64,000 nucleotides of DNA from Bettongia penicillata ogilbyi (Eukaryota > Chordata > Mammalia > Diprotodontia > Potoroidae): the NCBI GenBank assembly GCA_023548195.1, contig JAJHZJ010000121.1, positions 5,242,180 through 5,306,179 of the forward strand. The letters run 5' to 3'. Of the stretch, positions 1 to 12,965 are shown in pieces. Every line of letters starts with the position of its first letter. Positions within the stretch are counted from its first letter, which is position 1. The position numbers were made by a program, and so were the translations under genes. The notes under the pieces were generated by a model. It did no database searches, had not been told where the DNA came from, and saw nothing but the letters and a program-made list of their open reading frames with translations.

Positions 1-1329
1 GCTTACAGGAAAATACAAAATTCTTTTAATAAGCCCTAAACTTTTCTCTGAAAAAAGGTTAAAATTTTTAATCACAATGTTCTGGCAATATTATATGGCT
101 GGAACTGTGGTTCCTGAAGAACTTAAGTTAAAGGTCACCACAATGGAAATGAGAAAGTTTTTAATGTAAAAGAGCAAACTATACTGTTACAAACAAGGAG
201 TTACCCTGATCCAAAAAGCATAAAGGATCTCAAGCGGGAACATATCTACCTCTATCTATCTCTCTATTTGAGACTAGACAAGAATTAGACTAGAATAATG
301 ATGAAAGTTAACAGAGTTGAGGTGGATGCATTTTGAGAGGTTAGAGTATTTGACAAGACATTTATATGTAGAACCTAGTCACAAAAAAAGTAGTTTCTTG
401 CATACAATAGGCCCTTAATAAAGATTTGTTGAATTAAATAATAGATATTTGTAATCTTGAAAGAAGAAGACATGGTCATAAGGTTAAGGAGAAGGATCAC
501 TGACATACCATCTCTTTGGTTCATCATCATCTCAAGAGAAATTGAGGAAAACTCCCAGAACACTGGGTGGACCCATGATGGTATATTTATGTTAAGATAC
601 AAACAAGAGTTATAATAGGTGGTCAGGCAAGGAAAAGCTATTTTCTGCACTATTGAAAAGAATGTTTTGATAGATCTGATCACAGATCCACTCTATAGTG
701 GTAGTATTAGCAAAACCCTTAAATTCTTTTCATTCTTGAAATATTCAATAAATGACTGGCTAATATAAAATATGCATCACATATTGAACTTATTTTCATT
801 TCTATGTCAGAGATATAGAAAAGGTGGGCTAATTGTAAATGTTTCTATTTTCTTTCTCTTTTTTATTTAAGATTAGAACTCAGATATTTTAAAAATGGTA
901 AAAAAAATTGGATATTTTTCACTGTTGTTTTCCAGGTAACTGTGTAAGGAAATGTTCTCTTCTCCAATGAAGTTGCTGAAAGGAAACAGCTCTGATTTTT
1001 CCACAGGAGCAAATATTTTACTGTTTAAATGTAGTAAGGAAAGAGGAGGGAACAAGTACAGGAGAAGAGGGAGATTATGTTCCCTTTTTTATCCACCATC
1101 CATTTCCACAGTAAAAGCAGGTGCTTGGAAAAACACACTATACAATCTGCTTCAACCTCTATTTCCAGAACCACTTCACATTATCCCTCTTAGATGGTCC
1201 AATAATCCAACCAACATGGTCCATTATTACCTCTTAAGCACTGCGGTCCATTTCCTACCTCTTTACCTTCAGAAAGGTCATCTCTCATCCCTAGAATTCT
1301 CTGTCCCCCACCTCTGACTCTTGGAATTC
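1..1329. other. NALCN intron 3, no feature recognised
   Basis: AT-rich sequence with no exon, repeat family or RNA gene that I recognise. Short open frames here have no protein-like features. Confidence 0.4.
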
Positions 1330-1605
1330 CTTATCTCTATCAAAACTGAACACACCCATTCCTTCCCATTGGAGGCTTTTCTTGATTCCCCTCAGTCATG
1401 GCTATTTTCTATCATCCCACCAATAGAATTAATTTGTATCTATTCACATCTGCTTATTTGGCTATATATGTTATTTTCCTTTAGTGGAATATAAGTTCTT
1501 TGAGGTCAAAATTGTTTTATTTTTCTCCTTCATTTCACGAATGCCTAGTATCATTCCTTGCACATAATAGATACTTCAATAGGAAATCCTTACCTCACTA
1601 AATCT
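1330..1605 (+). repeat. L2 LINE 3' fragment
   Basis: The sequence follows the L2 3' UTR order. A pyrimidine-rich part is followed by GGAATATAAGTTCTTTGAGG, then CCTAGTATCATTCCTTGCACA, and finally a 'date-line' of the ATAGATACTTCAATAGG type. It is heavily diverged and carries no intact frame. Confidence 0.65.
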
Positions 1606-2079
1606 TTTTCAAATATCCTTCACTAACAAGGCACAGTAATACTACTATCTGTAATTATAACTAAGGGCTTCTTTAACCACTGTATTTCCCCTTTGTTTTT
1701 TAAGGGGACAGCCCCAGGCTTTGTTTCCAATTAATTTGGCTACAGCATTAAACATAGTGAAAATGAATTTTCCCTTAGGATATATGTGGCAATTTTACTC
1801 ATCAGCCTATCAAAACTCCATGTAATTTTGTTGTGGTGTAGAGGTGTATTAAGGATAATATACATCATAATTAAACATTGAAGCAGACATTATGTAGCAT
1901 AATAATTGACTATGCACTTTATTAATTTAATAATATCTTCATGTTTGCATACTTATTAAGTATATACATTTTTATAGGCAAATTATCCTATGTAAAAAAT
2001 ATAAGAGATGCAAATATATCATATTCCCATTGACTAAGAAAAATGATGGCTGAAGGGCTGTTTTTTGTTTTGTTTTTAA

Positions 2080-2250
2080 CATATCAAGCAGCCTGGTATA
2101 GTTGATGGAGGCTCAGCTTCATAATTAGGGTAGCCTGGGTTTAAGTGCAATATGTGACTAATACTGTCTGTGGAACTGTGGTCAAGTCACTTAACTTCTC
2201 ATTGTCATAACTCTAGGACTGTAAGTTTCAAAGTACTTCCTTTGGGGAAT
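2080..2250 (+). repeat. MIR/CORE-SINE relic
   Basis: A tRNA-like head (TAGTTGATGGAGGCTCAGC) is followed by a B-box-like GGGTTTAAGTGCAA and the typical GTGGTCAAGTCACTTAACTT motif. These appear in the order seen in MIR-class SINEs. Diverged. Confidence 0.6.
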
Positions 2251-2339
2251 GAATTTCCTCTCCATGAACTCCCTTCAGGAGGGAAGTTCATCCAAGCATG
2301 AAATCCTGATGACTGACTCTTTCTCTGTGTGTATCCTTC

Positions 2340-2700
2340 ATAGAAACAGTTCCTTTCTCTTTACTATTCCTCCTTTAGTCTCACCATCTGGTAATTTAAC
2401 ACCTCTGTTCAAAATACTTCAACAGCCCCTTATTGCTTCCTTAGTAAAGTTTATTTTATTTTGCTGTGTATTCAAGGCCTTTCCGTAAGTAAGGGCCTCC
2501 TACTTTGTCAGATTTATTTCATATTACTCTATGTATTTCATGCTCCAATCAAACTGAGCCCAGAGACCTCCACATTTTCCTACTTCCATGTCTTTGCTCA
2601 AACTATTCTTTTATGCTTGGAATCATTCTGCAGTTCAATTCCTACTAATTTCTTACGGGCCAATTCACCCTGATTTCGCCAGTAAAACCACACGAGCACG
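2340..2700 (+). repeat. L2 LINE fragment
   Basis: Contains the L2 landmarks TTCAACAGCCCCTTATTGC and AGTAAAGTTTATTTT, then TTCCATGTCTTTGCTCAAAC and TGCTTGGAATCATTC. This is the region just before the L2 3' UTR. Together with 3060-3200 it may be one element interrupted by unclassified sequence. Confidence 0.6.
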
Positions 2701-3059
2701 TGATTCGTATTCTCTTACTGAACATACTTATCATCTATTATTTTGTATCATCACTATCATGGTATTTCATTGTGCAATGAAGGTGACTATGGTTTCTCTA
2801 AGCGTACTATGCTAGTGGATTCTTATTTGGAAAGTTTTACCAAGATGGAAGGGATTTGAGCCTTAGCCCAATGATGGACCGTTTGTCTGTTATTTGAGGG
2901 TCAACTGAGTCATGTTTGGAGAAGGTAATGACCAGAATGCTGGTCAGGAGTACTTTTAGGGAGGTGTGGAATGGACTGGAGGGTGGTTGGAGGCACATCT
3001 TCATATCCATCAGAAAAAGGAGTACCTTAACATAGATCACGGAAATACTGAACAAAATA

Positions 3060-3200
3060 TTTCCTATCACAATTATTCACATGTTGTATCCCTCTATCAG
3101 ACTGCAAGTGCCATAAGGGGAGGACACAGCTTATTCGAATTTTGAAATTCACCCAGCACCCACCATAGTGCTCCACAAACTGTCATTGTATAAAATCTGT
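3060..3200 (+). repeat. L2 LINE 3' end fragment
   Basis: Shows CAGACTGCAAGTGCCATAAG, followed by ACCCAGCACCCACCATAGTG, the L2 3' terminal motif order. Possibly the continuation of 2340-2700. Confidence 0.5.
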
Positions 3201-4485
3201 AATGCATAGCAATGCTAGGCCTAATAAAGATAACATAGCCTCTAGTCTAGTGTATTTTGCCTTAGAATGCATTATCTCCTTGGATTATACTGACTAGTGC
3301 CCTTGTACAGAAAAGTGAGAGATTATTAGTTTACAGAGCAACTGTTAAAAGGTAAATGCAAAGGTAGAGTCTCTTCATCTCAATGGGCTCCAGTTTCCAT
3401 ATCCTTCTATGACCATTGACCAATGTCAACAAATCCCAACTGGTCAGAAGAGTCATGAACTACCTTCCTCCAATAAACACATTAATAAGTTCTATTCACT
3501 GCCTTCCCATATGTATGTCACATTGTTATTTTTTAAAAAGATGATTTATTTGATTCTACTAATCCCACATTTGTGGCAGTTTGATTAGGTAGGGCTTAAT
3601 TTACCTTTGCACTATCTATAAAAGAATGGATTTGTTAAGCAAATCCATAGTGTAAATAAGATTGCCAAGGGGCATGTTTGGCCTGCTTAAAAGAACAAAC
3701 CTTTGAAAGACTTCATTGCTTTATTGTCACACAATGGGATGAGTCTTTTGTAGGCTCATTCAAAAAGCATTAACCAAGTTTCCATAGCATGCACAACATA
3801 GGGATAGGCCTAAGAGCATAAAAGCAAAAGTCCAAGGAAAATAAGTAAAAATATACATGAGACACACAATAATTTCCAGCATGAGGTAGCTTTTAACTAG
3901 ATACGGCTTCCTTTGATCTAGAAGGCAGCATTAGAACTGAGTTTGGGAAGGAACTATTTACAAGGTGAGAAGGTACCTAAAAAATCAATGAATTTCAGGC
4001 ATCAAGAAAAACTGCTACAAAAGCAAAGTGGCTGGAGATGGAATGGTTGCTCCCTCCCTGGCAGCCAGAGACACTCTTTTATCTGTAATTGGTCACTAAT
4101 GGGTTACTGTATCTGTTGAAACAAGACAGCCTAGGTAGGGGTATATTGGTAAATTATGGCCAACTGGATTACCAAAAAATAAGTGCAAAGGATATGCTTT
4201 TAGTTAACATTTCCTGCTTTACTTTCTTAACTCAATCAACAAAACTATAAATCAATCCCCAATTTGCAGCCTTTGCCCATTTCTGAGGTGTAAATGCTCA
4301 CACTAAAAGTTTAATGATCCAGGGAAGGAATTAAGAGCTGGCTCCAGCAATATCCTTGAGTCTAGGACATAACACCCTCAAATGGAATACAAGAGAAACA
4401 GTTACAAGTCTAGCTCTTCCATTAGCAAATTTGGCTGAAACATAGCATATGTGATGCAAAGTAAGGTGAAATAAGCCTGGAAAGC
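3201..4485. other. NALCN intron 3, no clear feature
   Basis: AT-rich sequence with no recognisable exon. A small perfect inverted repeat (GGATTTG/CAAATCC around TTAAG) lies near 3628-3646. Old repeat scraps may be present but are too diverged to name. Confidence 0.35.
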
Positions 4486-4489
4486 TAGT

Positions 4490-5065
4490 CTCAAGCAAGA
4501 TTGTAAAGGGCTTGGAATACCAAATAGAGGAATTTGGTTTTTATCCTATAAAAAAAGAGGAAGCTATGGGCATTTTTTGAATAAAGGAGTGACATGCTTT
4601 AGGAATATTGATTTTTGATTTGGTAGCCATTGAAAGAAAGGTGGAGGAGAAACAGGGTTTGTATTACAATAGTACAGGTGAGAGGTGAGGAGAGCCAGAA
4701 CTGGGATAGTGGCTGTGGGAGTGGAGGAAAGCTGGTGGATATTAGACATATTGTCAAGGTAATTGAATTAATAAAACTTGGCAACTAATTGGACAGGAAG
4801 AATGAGAAAAGGAAACAAATAACAAGCATTTCTTAAATGCTTACTGTGTGTGAGGTACTGAGAATGCAAGGACAAAAAATGAAACACGCCCTGCCTTCAA
4901 CCAGTTTACATTATAGAGGGGTAGGGAAGCGAACACTACATACATCTAAGATCTATAATAAGCAAATAAAGACATAGAGAGAAAGGACCTCAGCATCTGG
5001 GGAGATTAAGGAAAGATTTCAAGGAGAAGAAAGAGATTGAGCTGAGTTTCGATGGAAACAAGGGT
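4490..5065 (-). repeat. L2 LINE relic (antisense)
   Basis: The plus strand shows the reverse complement of L2 3' sequence. One part (4490-4790) reads AAGGGCTTGGAATACCAAAT and GAGTGACATGCTTTAGGAA. A second part (4828-5065) begins AGCATTTCTTAAATGCTTAC and TGTGTGAGGTACTG and runs through ACACGCCCTGCCTTCAACC. The two parts are out of simple order, so this may be two L2 copies. Confidence 0.6.
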
Positions 5066-5106
5066 ATGTTAATGTTAATAAAGGGATCACACCACACTCT
5101 ACCAAG

Positions 5107-5235
5107 GGTGGGGAACCTGTAGCCTCAAGGTCCTCAAGTGTGGCCAAATCCAGAACAAAGGACTTGTTCTGTAAAATTTGGACTCAGTCAAAAGGATGCA
5201 CCCAAGGACCTAGAAGGCCACATGTTTTCTTCCAA
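5107..5235. mobile_element. hAT-type MITE, partial
   Basis: The left end reads GGGTGGGGAACCTGTAGCC and the interior AAGGACTTGTTCTGTAAA, then TTGGACTCAGTCAAAAGG and AAGGCCACATGT. It shares interior and terminal sequence with the fuller copy at 60452-60601, whose ends are inverted repeats (GGGGAACCT / AGGTTCCCC). The right terminus is degraded here. Confidence 0.65.
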
Positions 5236-5518
5236 AATTCTGCCTCTATCTGACTAAATGGCTGCCCTTCAACCAGTTTCTCTTCCTCTGACAGCCATTC
5301 CCAACCCATGCATGTACTTTACATAATTTCTATTTTCATTTTACAATTCTATTTTCACTGGGGCTCAGTAATCATATTCTCTTACTCCAAGGAATTTGGC
5401 ATGAAAAATAAACTATATGAAATTAAGCTTAGCTAGTTAGCTTTACTAAATTAAATATACTAAAAATATTAAGCTTCCCCATTCCGATTACAACGCATTT
5501 TGTGTATGCAATTTTTTA

Positions 5519-5788
<270 letters not shown>

Positions 5789-5792
5789 CTAA

Positions 5793-6066
5793 GTACTATT
5801 TTCTCTCTTTTTTTTTCTTTCTTGATGTTTTTCCCTTTTGTTTGGATTCTTCTATCACACCATGACTTATGTGGAAATATGTTTAATATCATTGTACACA
5901 TATAGCCTATATTGGATTGTTTGCTGTCTTGGGAAGGGGGAAGAGGAGGAGAGGGAGAGAGAAAAAAATTGTAGCTCAAAATCTTATAAAAATGAATGTT
6001 GAAAACTATTTTTACATGTAATTGGAAAAAATAAAATACTATTAAGTGGAAAAAATTTTAAAAAGA
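5793..6066 (+). mobile_element. L1 3' end, 5'-truncated, with target-site duplication
   Basis: The sequence follows the marsupial L1 3' UTR, with CACCATGACTTATGTGGAAA and AGCCTATATTGGATTG. A purine-rich block follows, then AGCTCAAAATCTTATAAAAA and TTTTTACATGTAATTGG before an A-rich tail. It is flanked by a 14-base duplication, GAAACTCACGCTAA at 5779-5792 and GAAACTCATGCTAA at 6067-6080 (one mismatch). It sits in NALCN intron 2, antisense to the gene, 62 bp upstream of the exon 3 acceptor. Confidence 0.85.
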
Positions 6067-6235
6067 GAAACTCATGCTAAAAAAAATGAGATATTTGAAA
6101 AGACAAATTATAAATTTGCCTGATTGTGAGATGTCTCATTATTATGTAGGGGAAATCCAGTTAATTTAAAATCTCTTTTTACCTTTTTAGCATTTTTCAC
6201 ATTAATGATATATGACACCTTGCAAGTATAATCTG

Positions 6236-6465
6236 TTGTTACATTAGATAGAATGCTGGATTTGGACACAAGAAGATTCGAATTCAGATACTGCCTCAGA
6301 TATTTAGGTCCTCAACATGATCTTTACCATTTCTTTGTCTCCATTTCCTTGCCTGTAAAATTGGTCTAATATGAGTTCCTACCTCACAGGGTTGTTGCAA
6401 GGATCAATTAATATAATACATATAAAGTACTTTATAAATGCTAGCTACTGCTATTACTCTTTTCC
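6236..6465 (+). repeat. MIR/CORE-SINE relic
   Basis: Nearly full-length order: TTAGATAGAATGCTGGATTT, AAGATTCGAATTCAGATAC (B box), TTGCCTGTAAAATTGG, CCTACCTCACAGGGTTGTTG and TATAAAGTACTTTATAAATG. Confidence 0.8.
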
Positions 6466-6694
6466 ATATTGATTTCCAAATTCTCTCCTTGAGAAAGCAA
6501 GCAATTTGATATGGATTATACATGTGAAGTCAGGAAAAAACATTTTCGTATTAGTCATGTTTCAAAAGAAAACACAAACAAGAAAACCAAGGAAAATATA
6601 GAAAGCAGGAAAAGTATGCTTCTATCTGCATTCAGTTCTCTGGACATAGATAACATTTTTCTGGATCATTGTCTTGATCAGAGAAGCTAAGTCT

Positions 6695-7520
6695 TTCACA
6701 GTTGATCGTTGATACAACATTGCCATTACTAAGTACAGAGTTCTGGTTTTGTTCATTTCACTTTCCATGAGCTCATATAAGTTTTCTCAGGTTTTTCAGA
6801 ATACTTTTCCTTGTCAATTCTTATAGCACAAAAGTATTCTGTCAGTCATATACCACAATTTGTTCAATCATTCCCCAGTTGAGGGCCATGCTCTCAATTT
6901 CTAATCCTTTGCTACCATAAAAATAGCTGCAATAAATATTTTGTGCAAATAGGACCTTTTCCCTCTTTTTTTTATTTCTTTGGAATACAGACTTAGTAGT
7001 AGTATTGCTGGGTCAAAGGGTATGCACAGTTTTATTCCACTTTGGGCATAGTTCTAAAGGCATTTCCAGAATGACTGGACTATATAACAACTCTGCCAAC
7101 GTTGCATTAGTGTCCCATTTTTTTCTGCATTCCCTCCAATATTTATCATTTTCTTTTTCTGTCATGTTACCCAATCTTCTAGGTGTGAGTTGATATCGCA
7201 ATTATTTTGTTAATTGGCATTTCTCTAAGCAGTAGTGATTTAGAGGATTTTTTTCATGTGACTATTGTTAACTTCGATTTTGTCTTCTGAAAACTACCTA
7301 TTCATATCCATTAACAGTTTATCATCTGGGGAATAGCTCTTATTTTTTACAAATTTGGCTCAGTTCCATAAATATTTGAGAAATGAGGCTTTTATCAGAG
7401 AAATTTGCTGCAATTTTCACCCCAGTTTCTGTCCCTCTAATTTTGGCTACATACATTTTGTTTGTATAAAAGCTTTTTTATTTCATGGAATCAAAATTAT
7501 CCATTTTAAAAAGTATAATG
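6695..7520 (-). mobile_element. L1 LINE, ORF2 C-terminal region (antisense)
   Basis: The plus strand carries the reverse complement of the L1 ORF2 end and 3' UTR. Landmarks include ATTCCCCAGTTGAGGGCCAT, TATTGCTGGGTCAAAGGGTA, CATTAGTGTCCCATTTTTTT and TTGAGAAATGAGGCTTTTAT. The frame is broken. It lies sense to NALCN within intron 2. Confidence 0.85.
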
Positions 7521-8560
7521 AGTTTTCAAATTCAATCTCAATCCCAACTATTAAAAGAAATAGAATGATCTTGATGCTCACCTTTGCCCAAAGAAAACCA
7601 AATCTTTCTGAATTAGGGGAGAAGCACCAATCCTTTTCCCCAAGTTTTGTCCCAGATCCTGAGTCAAGGGAAGAATGAATTTTTTGGCTTTCTTTAGAAG
7701 ACACATTATATTGCTGTACTTGAACAATCCTGAGCTAAGGATTCCTTTCCTACTTGTTTATATGGAAAGCCACAGTCATAGCTCCAAAGAGCTGAGAGTC
7801 CAACTCTATGCTCATGGCCCTTAAATTATGCAAGCTGAGTTATGTTACTTTCCTAACAGATCTTGAATTAAAAGATTCAAAGAAAAGAGGTAGGATTTTC
7901 ACTCAAAATAAAGAAAAGAAAAAAGAAATAGTAATTCTATATCAAGAGATTATACATAGAAAGCTAGCAGATATTAGTAACTGTGTGAGTTTACAACTCA
8001 GGCTCATTCTCTTGAGACTTTGAATGGCTTAATGTGAGAAACTTTTTTTTAAAAAAAGCATCTAATAATAAATCTTACCTATATATTAAGCAAGACTCCT
8101 TCAAAGTATTAGCAAAGGTATCATTTCAGCAAAATGAAGAAAATATAGAACACAGTCAAGGTTTTAAAATAATAACATCTACAACTTGTTTCTTTTCATA
8201 AGCTGTTTTAATTTTGAATGTTATCCTCACTGGCACAAACCACTTTCTTGGTCTGGCAATCTGCTGACACTGCAGTTATGTAAAATAACACCCCAAGTAA
8301 AAAATAAAAAATGCTTGTCAGAACTTTGAGGGATCTCAGATACTGACAGACTGTTGAGTGGGCTATGATTTATGATATTTTTCTGTTATAATATTTGCAT
8401 GAAAAAACAATAGTGCTTGTGTTCATACAGGATAAGTCACCAGTAATTCAACCTTTTTTGAATGGCTACCTTCTTCATGAAGGAGTCTAAAAATATTTCA
8501 ACATAGAGTAGTTTATAAACACAGTGCAATTAAAGGTACTAATTAACCAAACTGCCACTA
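7521..8560. other. NALCN intron 2, no feature recognised
   Basis: AT-rich intronic sequence without a recognisable repeat family, exon or RNA gene. Confidence 0.35.
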
Positions 8561-8562
8561 GT

Positions 8563-8690
8563 GTGATACAGTGGAAAGAGTCTTGGATTTAGAGTCAAAA
8601 GTCTAGGTTTGAATCTTGGTTCATTCACTTACTACCTATATGATGTTTGGAACTTCTTAATGTGATATACATAAAATGGGGACCAAAGAA
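8563..8690 (+). repeat. MIR/CORE-SINE relic
   Basis: TGTGATACAGTGGAAAGAG is followed by GGTTTGAATCTTGGTTC (B box) and a short right part ending near ACATAAAATGGGG. Confidence 0.65.
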
Positions 8691-9109
8691 AGTTTTCTCT
8701 TACAAGAGAAGATAAGTCTTTAATCTCACTTCTTCAAAATAGTTTATACATATAATTACTGACACCCAAACCTATCATTAATCTTAAAAGTCAAATTGAT
8801 TCATAACTTTTTTTCTGGTTCTGAGATATATGCACAGACCATCAAACATGGAAGATCATTCATATTACACACAACTTACATTTAGATTCTCATGAATTTC
8901 ATTAATTTGTTTTCTATATTCTTTGATGTTGTCATGTTCTATTTTATTTATTTTTGTTCTGATATGAATTCTACAGTGCAGAGAAAGACCTCTGGACCTA
9001 ACATATTTAATCATCTTTCACATTTCAGGAAATGTGCTATTACAAGATATATAGCAACTTGATAGAGAATAAACTCCATGTGTGGAATGCTGTCCCTCCT
9101 GTGTTCTGA

Positions 9110-9375
9110 CCGCTGACCTCCCTTGCTTCATTTATGTCCCAACTGAAATCTCACCTTCTACTGGAAATCCTCCCAAACCTCTCTTTTAATTATTTCCTAT
9201 TTATCCTGTACATAGGTTGTTTGTTATATACTTGTTAGCATGTTATCTCCCTCATTGGACTATAAGCTTTTTGAGAGCAGGGACTACCCTTAATCTTTAT
9301 TTTCTAAATTTCTCCAGCACTTAGCACAGTATCTGGCATATAGTGGGCACTTAATAAATGTTTACTGAATGACTA
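9110..9375 (+). repeat. L2 LINE 3' end
   Basis: Clear L2 terminal order: TTGGACTATAAGCTTTTTGA, GAGCAGGGACTACCC, TCCAGCACTTAGCACAGTAT and TAGTGGGCACTTAATAAATG. It lies about 330 bp from NALCN exon 2, in intron 2. Confidence 0.85.
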
Positions 9376-9678
9376 ACTTTATTGAAAAAGCAGTTCACTT
9401 TTGTCTAATCACTGCTACAGAAAGAATATTTTTAAAAATCTGAACAATTCAGCTTTCTAATTCTTCCTAGGTAGAATATTCAGAGTACTTTTTAAAAAAT
9501 TTCATGTGAATTATGAATTTCTGGAACTTGAGATATATTAATAGTCTCATTTAATTATAAATTCTCACATCAAAGGTAAATACAAATGGTACTGGGTTGT
9601 TGGTACCATATCCATCTTTTTTCCATTAGCACGAAAATCAAACAACCTGCATTTTCTTTAACTTAAAAAAATAAATCA

Positions 9679-9834
<156 letters not shown>

Positions 9835-10001
9835 CTAAAGCAATAAAACACCCTGAAAAAGAAAAGACAAAAATGGCACCATTGAAATCAGTCAAAATTG
9901 CTTTTAGCTCATAAGACCAATGGGTTAATTGCAACCTAGCTGTCAAGTATTGGCCCTGGCTATCAAGAACAGTGAATATTATAAAGTACTTCTAGATCAG
10001 A

Positions 10002-10430
10002 AGTGGGTTCCTAAGTTTTCTGTGCATCACAGGCATGTTTGGTAGTCTAGTGAAGTCTATAAACCCACTATCAGAATTCATAAAATACTTAGAATTACAA
10101 AGGATACCAATTATATTGAAATGCAGTTATCAAAAATATATTTTAAAAAGTTCACAGAAATAGGTTTAATATGAATGTATATGTAGGACCTATATCAAAT
10201 TATATACTGTCTTGGGGTGGGCAGAAGAGAAAGATGGGGAGAAAATTTGGAACTCAAAATCTTATGGAAGTGAAGGGTGAAAACTAAAAATAAATAACTA
10301 AATTTATTTTTTAAAAAAGAAAACTCTTGATATGTGGAAGAGACACATTCCTGAAAAAAATAAATGCCTGCAAAGCAAAAAAAAAAAAAAAAAAGTTCAC
10401 AGAACCACAGTTAAGAAACCTTGCTCTAGT
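10002..10430. mobile_element. hAT-like DNA transposon, split by an L1 insertion
   Basis: The left arm (from CAGAAGTGGGTTCCTAAG) reads through TAGTCTAGTGAAGTC and AATTACAAAGGATACCAAT. The right arm is GTTCACAGAACCACAGTTAA followed by GAAACCTTGCT. The ends are near-inverted repeats of GGGTTCCTAA / TTAAGAAACC. A related copy is at 17085-17312. The family name is uncertain. Confidence 0.55.
10160..10390 (+). mobile_element. L1 3' end with probable 3' transduction and TSD
   Basis: L1 3' UTR motifs come first: GACCTATATCAAATTATATA, a GGGG-rich block, and GGAACTCAAAATCTTATGG. A first A-rich tail follows near 10310. Then comes about 57 bp of non-L1 sequence carrying AATAAA (near 10359), and a second poly-A run of about 18 bases. 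The flanks duplicate AAAAGTTCACAGAA (10146-10159 and 10391-10404). The A-tail, signal and duplication mark this as one retrotransposition product. Confidence 0.75.
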
Positions 10431-12475
10431 TCCATGTTTGAACACCTAGTTAGGGTCCACTCAATGAAGTAATCTTCCATAATGTTTTATGATTAACTCA
10501 TGGCCTGCAGCTAGGAGAGAAATGTTTTTCTGGAAGGATGTCTGCTCCTAGGTATCTCCAATTCCTAGTGACAGTCCCTTTTTAGTTGTCAAATTTTGGG
10601 GAAGCACCTGAGGTAATTCTCCTTTTCAAATAGTCTAGTCTGTCACATATGAGTCCACTAGAAAAAGAATGTCATCTCTTTTATGTAGCATCCTACCTAC
10701 CAACTAATAGAGAAGATGGGAATGACCACTTAAACTCCTATCCTTAAAACCTCAAAATCTGTTCTTTAAGCCTTGAGACTTTTATGTCTTGCTTTTATCC
10801 TTTCACTGTCCTGTTGCTATGGGAATGGGTATGGATCAGAGCAAGAGGGACATTATGAGGATATAGTTCACACTTTTCCTATATAAGTGATGAGGAGACC
10901 ATACACAGAAAAGGACAGAGCCTAGAAAGAAAAGTATTTCATTTGTGTTTTGTTTTGTTTTGTTTTTTCAGTAAAGTATGGAGGTGAAATCTTCAGTTGA
11001 AAGGGCAGGGAGGTAGAGGAGAGTAGCATATATGAGAAAAGGAATAAAAAAAAATGGAAACAATTAGGGGAATGTCCATATAGTATGTCTTCATCATGGT
11101 TTACATATATACATATATGTATATGGGAGTGGAAGGGCCTCATCCTAATTTCATTTATTCATGTGTATATGACTATACCTATTAATTCCAGATGTGGTCA
11201 AATTAATTAGTTTTAAAATGTGTTAGGTATTTCTTGTCTGTCATGCATGCCCCAAATACTAAAGTTGGATTTTGCAGTCAGTTGTGCTAATTAATTTTAT
11301 TTTACATAATTGGAGTTAGGGATTCTTGAAATGAACATGCAAATATATGTAAAATATTCAGATTAGGCAGATCCTTGATTTATCAGAGTGGGGGTGGAGA
11401 AAATGACATCTGGTAGCCCTAATTTGGGATTCCTTTCCAAACAGGATTTTCTTGGAGTCTCTGTGTTTAGATGCAGAGAAACCCCACAAGATTTTACATA
11501 CAATATGTGGAAAAATCCTAGGGCATAAATAGAAACAGCATCTCTAGAGTTGCACCAAAAAATGAGGACCTGGTCATATTGCCTCTTCTAATTAACCATT
11601 AATTAAAAGTTGTATGGGGGTAATAAAAGGAGAGCTCCTTAAACTAGCTGTCTTTGTCCTTGTTCAGGCCGCTTTCTTCAGCTATGGATTCAATGGGGAG
11701 TGGGGGTGAGATGGGGAGGGTGGATAATGAGGGAGAAGGAAGAATTCTTTATTATCATGCTACACCTTTACCTTGAAATGTCATGTCATTTTTGGAATAT
11801 AAAATTCTTGAACTCAAAGAACTTCTCAGTTTTCCACTTATTCATTCATTTTAGCTCCCCAATCAAACCTCTTACCAGAACAGCGAACACAATCACCATA
11901 CTGGCTAATCTGGATTCTAGCTTGGGATTTGACCTCATTTCACCTTCTGGGAAGGAGGTAACAAACAGGGAAGCAATAACCTGAGTAGTAGCAAGACTAA
12001 AGAGAAGGAGAAAGAGACTGTTTAACTCAGAGTCCTGGATATATGTGTTAACTATACGCCATTCATGTAGAGAGTTAAACTGAGGCAACAAATATATAAT
12101 AAAAATCCAGTCAAAGTTAGACCATTGTTAAGATTCTCTTTTGCACAAGGAAACATACTTCTCCACAATAACATTTGTTGAATCAATATAACCTAATGCT
12201 TCAGATCTATAATTCAACTGATAAAGACAAATAGGGATAGTCAAGTATCCAAGGGAAGTCCATCATAGTGATAATTCCTACAATTTACTTTAGCCTTACT
12301 GTAGCCTTATCATAGTACATATTTGATAGCTAACTGTTTTTCCAGCTTTTAAAGAGTCCCTTATCTATCTCACAATGACTGATCAATACAATTTGATAAA
12401 CATGGCTGTCAGTAGCTTCTTATTTTAAAAAAGCTGGTATAAAGCTTAAAAGTGGTAGCTGGGCAGCCAGATTAC
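10431..12475. other. NALCN intron 1, no feature recognised
   Basis: About 2 kb without an identifiable repeat or gene. Contains TTTTG repeats near 10946-10966 and a short TATA/CATA-rich stretch near 11104-11125. The open frames here lack protein character. Confidence 0.35.
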
Positions 12476-12479
12476 ATGT

Positions 12480-12690
12480 ACACTACTAACTACTTAATGG
12501 AAAATGCACTAGACTAGGACATAGAAAATCTTGTACCATGATTCTTGTATCATATTACTGACTTATTAACTCTGTAATCTGGGGTAAATCACATTTTTAA
12601 CCTGTTCATCTGTAAAATGCGATAATAATTGCCTTCATGCCTACCTCATGGGATTGTTTCAAGGATCACATAAAGAATAAACCACTAATC
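12480..12690 (+). repeat. MIR/CORE-SINE relic
   Basis: Contains GGGGTAAATCACATTTTTAA, then CATCTGTAAAATGCGATAAT, CCTACCTCATGGGATTG and CAAGGATCACATAAAG in MIR order. Confidence 0.75.
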
Positions 12691-12839
12691 AAATAGAGAG
12701 TATCATTTTACTTGGAAACAGCTCACATAAGCAAAAAATATATTTGTCGTGAGAATCTGTAATTTCATCAGTATAGGAGTTTCCAAAGAAGAATTTTTTT
12801 CTACCAGCATAGATGGAATTTATGGTCTTATAGACCTAT

Positions 12840-12965
12840 CTTTATCCTTTAGAGGTCAAGTGACTTTTTCAGAGTCACATGGCCAGTATATTGTCCCAGG
12901 GGGGATTGAATCCAGATTTTCCTGACTCCCAGAGTCTGTTTTCTATCCACTATACCTTGTTGCCC
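12840..12965 (-). repeat. MIR-class SINE relic (antisense)
   Basis: The plus strand shows AGAGGTCAAGTGACTTTTT, GAGTCACATGGCCAG, GGATTGAATCCAGATTTTCC and TATCCACTATACC, which is a MIR head in reverse. Confidence 0.75.
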
